A program made the translations under genes and the position numbers. A DNA stretch of 64,000 nucleotides from an uncultured Clostridia bacterium (GTDB lineage: Bacteria; Bacillota; Clostridia; Lachnospirales; Anaerotignaceae): contig CAJTZO010000002.1 of NCBI GenBank assembly GCA_910583755.1, positions 61,175 to 125,174 of the forward strand. The letters run 5' to 3'. The stretch's first letter is position 1; every line of letters starts with the position of its first letter. Shown here one piece after another: positions 62,026-64,000 of this stretch. Below the pieces are notes generated by a model, which searched no databases, was not told where the DNA came from, and saw only the letters and a list, made by a program, of their open reading frames with translations.

Positions 62026-62685
62026 ATGCATACAGAAGGATTATTAGAAAATAATAGCATTTACATTGCAGGCAAAGTAACAGAAGAATGTGTATTTAGC
62101 CATGAGGTGTATGGAGAAGGCTTTTATTTATTCAAAGTTTCTTCAGGAAGATTGAGCGACAACGAAGATATACTACCCATTACGATTTCTGAACGTTTGA
62201 TTAAAAAAGAAAAATTGACGTTAGGAACAAAAGTAGAGGTAACAGGACAGCTGAGAAGCTATAACAATTATGGTAGCAAAAAAAATAAATTAGTTTTAAC
62301 CATATTTGCAAGAGAGATTAATTTGCTGGAGGAGGAAAGCGGACAAAATCCAAATCAGATATTTTTAAATGGGTTTATTTGCAAGCCGCCTGTGTATAGA
62401 AAAACACCGTTTGGCAGAGAAATTTCTGATATATTGGTAGCTGTCAACAGAGCCTATAATAAATCAGACTATATTCCTTGTATTGCATGGGGAAGAAATG
62501 CAAGATACTTGTCAAGTTTGTCTGTTGGAGAAAATATTAAAATTTGGGGACGTATGCAAAGTAGAACATACCAGAAAAAAAATGGAGATGAAATGGAAGA
62601 AAGAGTGGCTTATGAGGTGTCCATTTCAAAAATAGAAGTAGCAGCAGATAGAAAAGAAAAATCTATGGGAAACGGTTCTTTATAA
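62026..62685 (+). CDS. Single-strand DNA-binding (SSB)-like protein with two OB folds
   Basis: A 219-residue protein with two SSB-type halves: residues 1-105 (IYIAGKVTEE, GFYLFKVSSGR, GTKVEVTGQLRSYNN) and 106-205 (IFLNGFICKPPVYRKTPFGREISDILVAVNR, YIPCIAWGRNARYLSSL, GENIKIWGRMQSR), the second closest to SSB. The acidic tip typical of SSB is missing (ends MGNGSL), so it is probably not the replicative SSB. GAGGGGAG precedes ATG 62026; an ATG at 62008 overlaps it. Confidence 0.75.
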   Translation: MHTEGLLENNSIYIAGKVTEECVFSHEVYGEGFYLFKVSSGRLSDNEDILPITISERLIKKEKLTLGTKVEVTGQLRSYNNYGSKKNKLVLTIFAREINLLEEESGQNPNQIFLNGFICKPPVYRKTPFGREISDILVAVNRAYNKSDYIPCIAWGRNARYLSSLSVGENIKIWGRMQSRTYQKKNGDEMEERVAYEVSISKIEVAADRKEKSMGNGSL

Positions 62686-63046
62686 TATTTTATCCTTTGG
62701 AAATGAAAAAAACATAGAAAAAATCAGCTTAGGAAAAGGTCTTAAAATTTTGGTTTACCTTGCTATTTTACTATCTTTTAACATTGCATGTTTCTACTTT
62801 TTTGCATGTAAGACATGACTGTTGGTATCTCTATTGTTAGTAAAAAATGTTATACTTCAAACATTGACATTTTGAAAAAATTTTAGTATCATAACAAAAA
62901 GATATGATATTAAAAATGATTTTGTTCCTTTGATATAAAAAGTAAAAAAACTTGTGTTTATAAAATAGAAAATCTATAATAAGCGAAAGTTATGCTTTTT
63001 TATGTTGAGTCAATAGAATCTTAAAAATGAATAGGGGGTTTTTAAA
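62686..63046 (+). promoter_or_regulatory. Long intergenic region with two SigA-type promoters
   Basis: 361 bases. First pair TTGACA (62864-62869), 17 bases, TATCAT (62887-62892); second TTGTGT (62952-62957), 17 bases, TATAAT (62975-62980). AATAGGGGG serves the next gene. No hairpin terminator found for the upstream gene, and no repeat element. Confidence 0.45.
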
Positions 63047-63253
63047 ATGAAAGCAAATATTAATATAGAATTTCATGGAAAACAAGCAGCAGTAAAAGAT
63101 TTGGAAGACAGAGCAAAAGAAATTTGGAAAGAATCTGGAAAAAAAGTAAAAGATATGAGAGAATTAGATTTATATTATAAACCAGAAGAAAGTACTTGCT
63201 ACTATGTGGTAAATGGTACAGAAACAGGCAGTTTTCATGTAGAAGGAAAATAA
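63047..63253 (+). CDS. Small DUF6465-like protein
   Basis: A 68-residue protein: MKANINIEFHGKQAAVKDLE then a helix KEIWKESGKKVKDMRELD and LYYKPEESTCYYVVNGTETG SFHVEG at the end. This pattern fits the DUF6465 family of Clostridia (from memory), function unknown. It has two good promoters and an own terminator, suggesting high, independent expression. Confidence 0.75.
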   Translation: MKANINIEFHGKQAAVKDLEDRAKEIWKESGKKVKDMRELDLYYKPEESTCYYVVNGTETGSFHVEGK

Positions 63254-63260
63254 AAAATAG

Positions 63261-63285
63261 GCAGGCTTTGTCCTGCTTTTATATT
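63261..63285 (+). terminator. Terminator after the DUF6465-like gene
   Basis: Stem GCAGG / CCTGC (with flanking pairs) followed by TTTTATATTTTA. Confidence 0.65.
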
Positions 63286-63325
63286 TTATCAGACCTTTGC
63301 AGGGATACAAAACAATGGGAGCTGA

Positions 63326-63823
63326 ATGAAATTGAGAAAAGGCAATGTATTTGTTTATTATGGAAATGGAAGGGGCAAAACATCACTTGCCATTGGAATG
63401 GGAATTCGTCAACTGGGTCAAGGACATAACATCATGATGATACAGTTTATGGATTATGATAATAAAACAGAGATAGCGCCGCTTAAAAAACTAGAGCCAG
63501 ATTTTAGAATATTTTGTTTTGAAAAGGCAAGAGATTTTGTGGATGAAACAAGCGAATGTGTGAGAAAAGAAATTTTAGGCGAAATTAGTATTGGCTTTGG
63601 ATTTGCAAAAAAGATACTGGAAACGGGAGAATGTGATGTATTAATCTTAAATGGTATATTAGATGCAATGGAAGGAGGATACATTTCAATAGAGGAATTG
63701 AAGTGCGCATTATGCAAAAAAGCATCTTATATGGATGTGATATTGACAGGAAAAAATGTCAATGATGAAATATTTGAGTGTGCAGATTTTGTATATACGA
63801 TATCAGTAGAAAAAGAAATATAA
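63326..63823 (+). CDS. CobA/BtuR-type corrinoid adenosyltransferase-like ATPase
   Basis: A 165-residue P-loop protein of the CobA/BtuR type, which adenosylates cobalamin precursors. It has VYYGNGRGKTSLAIGMGIRQ (Walker A, residues about 10-20), MIQFMDYD, and the position of the conserved Walker-B D-E reads LILNGILDAMEGGYIS, so both acidic residues are replaced (N-G). With the changed Walker B, activity is doubtful and another role possible. GGGAGCTGA precedes the ATG. No other cobalamin gene is in the window. Confidence 0.7.
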   Translation: MKLRKGNVFVYYGNGRGKTSLAIGMGIRQLGQGHNIMMIQFMDYDNKTEIAPLKKLEPDFRIFCFEKARDFVDETSECVRKEILGEISIGFGFAKKILETGECDVLILNGILDAMEGGYISIEELKCALCKKASYMDVILTGKNVNDEIFECADFVYTISVEKEI

Positions 63824-63838
63824 AAAAATATAAGAAGC

Positions 63839-63860
63839 CCTTTCTTGTGATAAGAAAGGC
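63839..63860 (+). terminator. Hairpin after the CobA-like gene, abutting an element
   Basis: CCTTTCTT / AAGAAAGG with a GTGAT loop; the reversed element begins two bases later at CAG 63862. Confidence 0.6.
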
Positions 63861-63861
63861 T

Positions 63862-64000
63862 CAGCTTGTCAAAAAACCTTGAGGGCTAGCCCTCAAACGC
63901 CTCAAAGAACTTTAATGCGAAACTAACGTTTCGCTAAAAAGATTGATTTGATAAGGAAAAACGCTAGTTTTTCCATGAAAGTTTTTTGTCCAACTTTTTT
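63862..64000 (-). repeat. Dispersed CAG...CTG structured element, reversed (copy 11, cut by window end)
   Basis: CAGCTTGTCAAAAAACCTTG, TTGAGGGCTAGCCCTCAA, GCGAAACTAACGTTTCGC and GGAAAAACGCTAGTTTTTCC; runs off the window. Confidence 0.9.

Noticed and set aside
13843..64000. CRISPR array or tandem repeat interpretation of the dispersed repeats
   Set aside because: Copies are 195-220 bp, kilobases apart, and in both orientations, with no spacers.

Overview
The window is one strand-biased, AT-rich (roughly one third G+C by eye) stretch of a Firmicute chromosome. The gene order smc-ftsY-ylxM-ffh-rpsP-khpA-rimM-trmD, rqcH / yicC-remA-gmk-rpoZ-priA-def-fmt, rsmB-rlmN-prpC-prkC-rsgA-rpe-thiN / rpmB / asp23-yloV-recG-rsmD-coaD and pta-ackA-yceD-rpmF-plsX-acpP-rnc is the classical Bacillus/Clostridium arrangement. 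The presence of spo0A, spoIVB and ylbJ points to an endospore-forming lineage, most likely an anaerobic Clostridia member (pta-ackA acetate branch, DUF6465-like protein). I do not name a genus.

Layout. 1-2.1 kb: the 3' part of a pyrB-like gene overlapping a pyrC-like gene; both have lost catalytic residues while keeping intact frames. 2.1-13.8 kb: SMC, the SRP receptor and SRP GTPase, ribosomal and tRNA/rRNA maturation genes, RadC and a PspC-domain protein, interrupted by a threonine-rich protein of unknown function behind a sigma-28-like promoter. 14.3-20.2 kb: spoIVB and spo0A, normally neighbours, separated by a reverse-strand chemoreceptor and an SAH/MTA deaminase. 20.7-43.5 kb: RqcH, then a long forward block for nucleotide, translation, replication restart, Ser/Thr signalling and ribosome assembly functions. 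43.7-54.8 kb: CoA, the sporulation membrane protein YlbJ, TmcAL, a CheA-like kinase without a CheW domain, acetate metabolism and early fatty-acid/phospholipid genes. 55.2-64 kb: uvrB (with a LexA-like box) and uvrA, then small poorly known genes and a CobA/BtuR-like ATPase.

The most unusual feature is a family of non-coding, roughly 195-220 bp dispersed elements with CAG...CTG ends and imperfect terminal inverted repeats, built almost entirely from consecutive stem-loops. I count seven copies with both ends and at least four truncated or clipped ones, plus several degenerate relatives. They lie only between genes, in both orientations, and often directly against a gene's terminator hairpin; in one case an intact copy is bracketed by two identical 25-bp hairpins, in another by two near-complementary 24-bp hairpins. 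Two other copies have clear flanking direct repeats (8 bp including the uvrB stop codon, and 6 bp). Stems show compensatory base changes between copies, so the fold itself appears to be maintained. No transposase is present in the window.

No rRNA, tRNA, CRISPR array, intact insertion sequence or prophage gene was seen. Coordinates of starts were chosen from ribosome-binding sites; several genes use TTG or GTG, and one (29553 region) may use ATT.
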